Translations under genes and position numbers: made by a program
Shown: positions 63,033 to 64,000 of the stretch, in pieces
Numbering within the stretch: position 1 is the first letter of the stretch
How the letters are laid out: the number at the start of each line of letters is the position of its first letter
Source: Ignavibacteria bacterium
GTDB lineage: Bacteria > Bacteroidota > Ignavibacteria > Ignavibacteriales > SURF-24
Length of the DNA stretch: 64,000 nt
Assembly (NCBI GenBank): GCA_025612375.1
Contig: JAAXKN010000012.1
Coordinates: forward strand, 1-64,000
Direction: 5' to 3'
Notes under the pieces: generated by a model
Seen by the model: only the letters and a program-made list of their open reading frames with translations
The model's database searches: none
Told to the model about the DNA's origin: nothing

Positions 63033-63057
63033 AAAAAAGGGCTCCCGCAGGGAACCC
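63033..63057 (-). terminator. Intrinsic terminator after metallophosphoesterase copy 2
   Basis: Minus-strand stem GGGTTCCC/GGGAGCCC (8 bp, one G-T pair) with a 3-base loop, followed by six T. It lies 21 bases past the stop. Confidence 0.8.
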
Positions 63058-63078
63058 CTTTTCTTCACTTTTTAATTT

Positions 63079-64000
63079 TTAATTTCTCTTCAGGGTAATC
63101 ACCGTAATCTCCGGAGTCGAATTGTACCTGAAAGGAATGGTGGACATTCCAAGCCCGCGCGTTACAACCATGAGCATTTTGCCTATATGAAAGTCCCCTT
63201 TTACATACTGTGTCTCAAGCTGTGTAAATGTCAGGTTATGAAACGGGAAAAGAAACGTGAGCTGTCCGCCATGAGTATGGCCTGCAAGCATGAGGTCATA
63301 GTTTTCCTTTGAAGCCCTGTCAATTATGTACTGGCTTGGCTGATGCGAAAGCATTATTTTTATGTTGCTGTGGTTATTATCAGTCAGCTTATTCAGAAGA
63401 TCAGTCCCTATTCTGTCGACGTAAGTACTGGTTGCAAATGTAACGCCTATTTTTGCCTCGCCCACGTTAAAAACCCTGTTAACGTTATCCAGCATATCCA
63501 CTTTCTTCTCCCTCAGGGCGGTTGAAACTTCTCTGATGCTTCTTACATTGTCATCTTTGTATGCCCAGTGGTCGTGGTCGCCTATGCATGAGTAAACACC
63601 CAGGCGTGACCTGATGTCGCCCAGGTACTCGGCTGCAAGGTTAATGTAATTCGGAGTGTATTCCGGCGTGCCTGTAATTACGTCGCCTCCAACAAGAACA
63701 AGGTCAGGCTTTGTTTCATTCAGCCTCTCGATAAACTTTCCTATTCTTTTCCTGTTGTTATAGGAATCGGCCTGAGTATCTGCAATAAATGCAATTTTGA
63801 AATTATTCAGGCTCTCCGGCAGGCCGGCTTTTGTTAACTCCACCTGCCTTACTTCAATACCTTTATTGTCATAAATTATTCTTACGGGGACATATACAAA
63901 AAATGCGGCGGCAATTCCAATTACGGCCCAGGCGGCAATAAGCCTTACCTTTTCCTGGTGCTTCTTTGTAAAAGGAGCAGCCGCAAGCCTCAATAAATCC
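63079..64000 (-). CDS. Membrane metallophosphoesterase (copy 2), 5' end outside window
   Basis: At least 307 residues; the frame continues beyond base 64000 and the N-terminal membrane segments are missing from view. The visible part starts DLLRLAAAPFTKKHQEKVRL, one or two membrane segments, then ADTQADS, GGDVITG, IGDHDHW, SHQPS and AGHTHGGQ. It is closely similar to copy 1 over its whole length, including the C-terminal STPEITVITL and AT-rich downstream bases, so the pair is a tandem duplication. It shares the DxQ and GDHD variants. Confidence 0.87.
   Translation of the reverse strand, partial: DLLRLAAAPFTKKHQEKVRLIAAWAVIGIAAAFFVYVPVRIIYDNKGIEVRQVELTKAGLPESLNNFKIAFIADTQADSYNNRKRIGKFIERLNETKPDLVLVGGDVITGTPEYTPNYINLAAEYLGDIRSRLGVYSCIGDHDHWAYKDDNVRSIREVSTALREKKVDMLDNVNRVFNVGEAKIGVTFATSTYVDRIGTDLLNKLTDNNHSNIKIMLSHQPSQYIIDRASKENYDLMLAGHTHGGQLTFLFPFHNLTFTQLETQYVKGDFHIGKMLMVVTRGLGMSTIPFRYNSTPEITVITLKRN

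Overview
The window looks like a chromosome segment from a bacterium of the Ignavibacteria (Bacteroidetes/Chlorobi group), probably a heterotroph. Three large secreted proteins end in the type IX secretion sorting domain with the NYPNPFN signature that is abundant in that group. House-keeping genes (RecA, FabDHG, PlsX, L32, PgsA, IMP dehydrogenase) are ordinary bacterial types. TTG and GTG starts are frequent. Species cannot be named from the sequence alone.

Layout. 1-5037 (minus): a fatty-acid/phospholipid operon, DUF177-rpmF-plsX-fabH-fabD-DUF3109-fabG; fabG lacks only its last stop-codon bases. 5.3-9.9 kb (plus): an ABC-2 exporter pair, a PrsW-like protease, an unknown protein and nadD. 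9.9-16.3 kb (plus): acyl-CoA metabolism (meaB, an acyl-CoA dehydrogenase, a biotin-dependent carboxylase beta subunit), an unknown exported protein, a sigma-54-dependent response regulator and a HIT protein. 16.4-19.4 kb: a T9SS cargo protein and a repeat-rich secreted protein, convergent. 19.5-31 kb (minus): purD, a glycosyltransferase, guaB, a glutaryl-CoA-dehydrogenase-like gene, the pgsA-pgpA-cinA-thpR-recA-recX run, DUF971 and purC, with clear intrinsic terminators. 31-37 kb: small membrane and lipoprotein genes, msrA, an alpha-2-macroglobulin remnant, a TPR protein, an XRE/DUF2975 pair and a short DUF805-like gene. 37-46.6 kb: a T9SS protein, a BlaI/BlaR1-type pair with three operator dyads, a 2-kb segment between a tRNA-Phe gene and a decayed copy of its 3' end, and a T9SS phosphodiester-glycosidase-like protein. 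46.9-53.8 kb (plus): a 1158-residue protein that may be a PPi-type PEP carboxykinase, then gatE-gatD. 54-64 kb: a Sel1-repeat protein, a membrane protein, a Tat-exported DUF362 protein with a membrane polyferredoxin, a GH5 lipoprotein, a lipocalin-like lipoprotein, a DUF6483-like protein and two tandem metallophosphoesterases.

The most unusual content is the gatE-gatD pair. GatDE is the amidotransferase that makes Gln-tRNA(Gln) in archaea; bacteria normally use GatCAB or GlnRS. Here both subunits sit, with a 4-bp ATGA overlap and recognisable catalytic residues, in an otherwise bacterial segment. The second item is the giant protein just upstream. The third is the regulatory and remnant structure between 41.4 and 43.9 kb. 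No CRISPR array, transposase, integrase or rRNA was seen.
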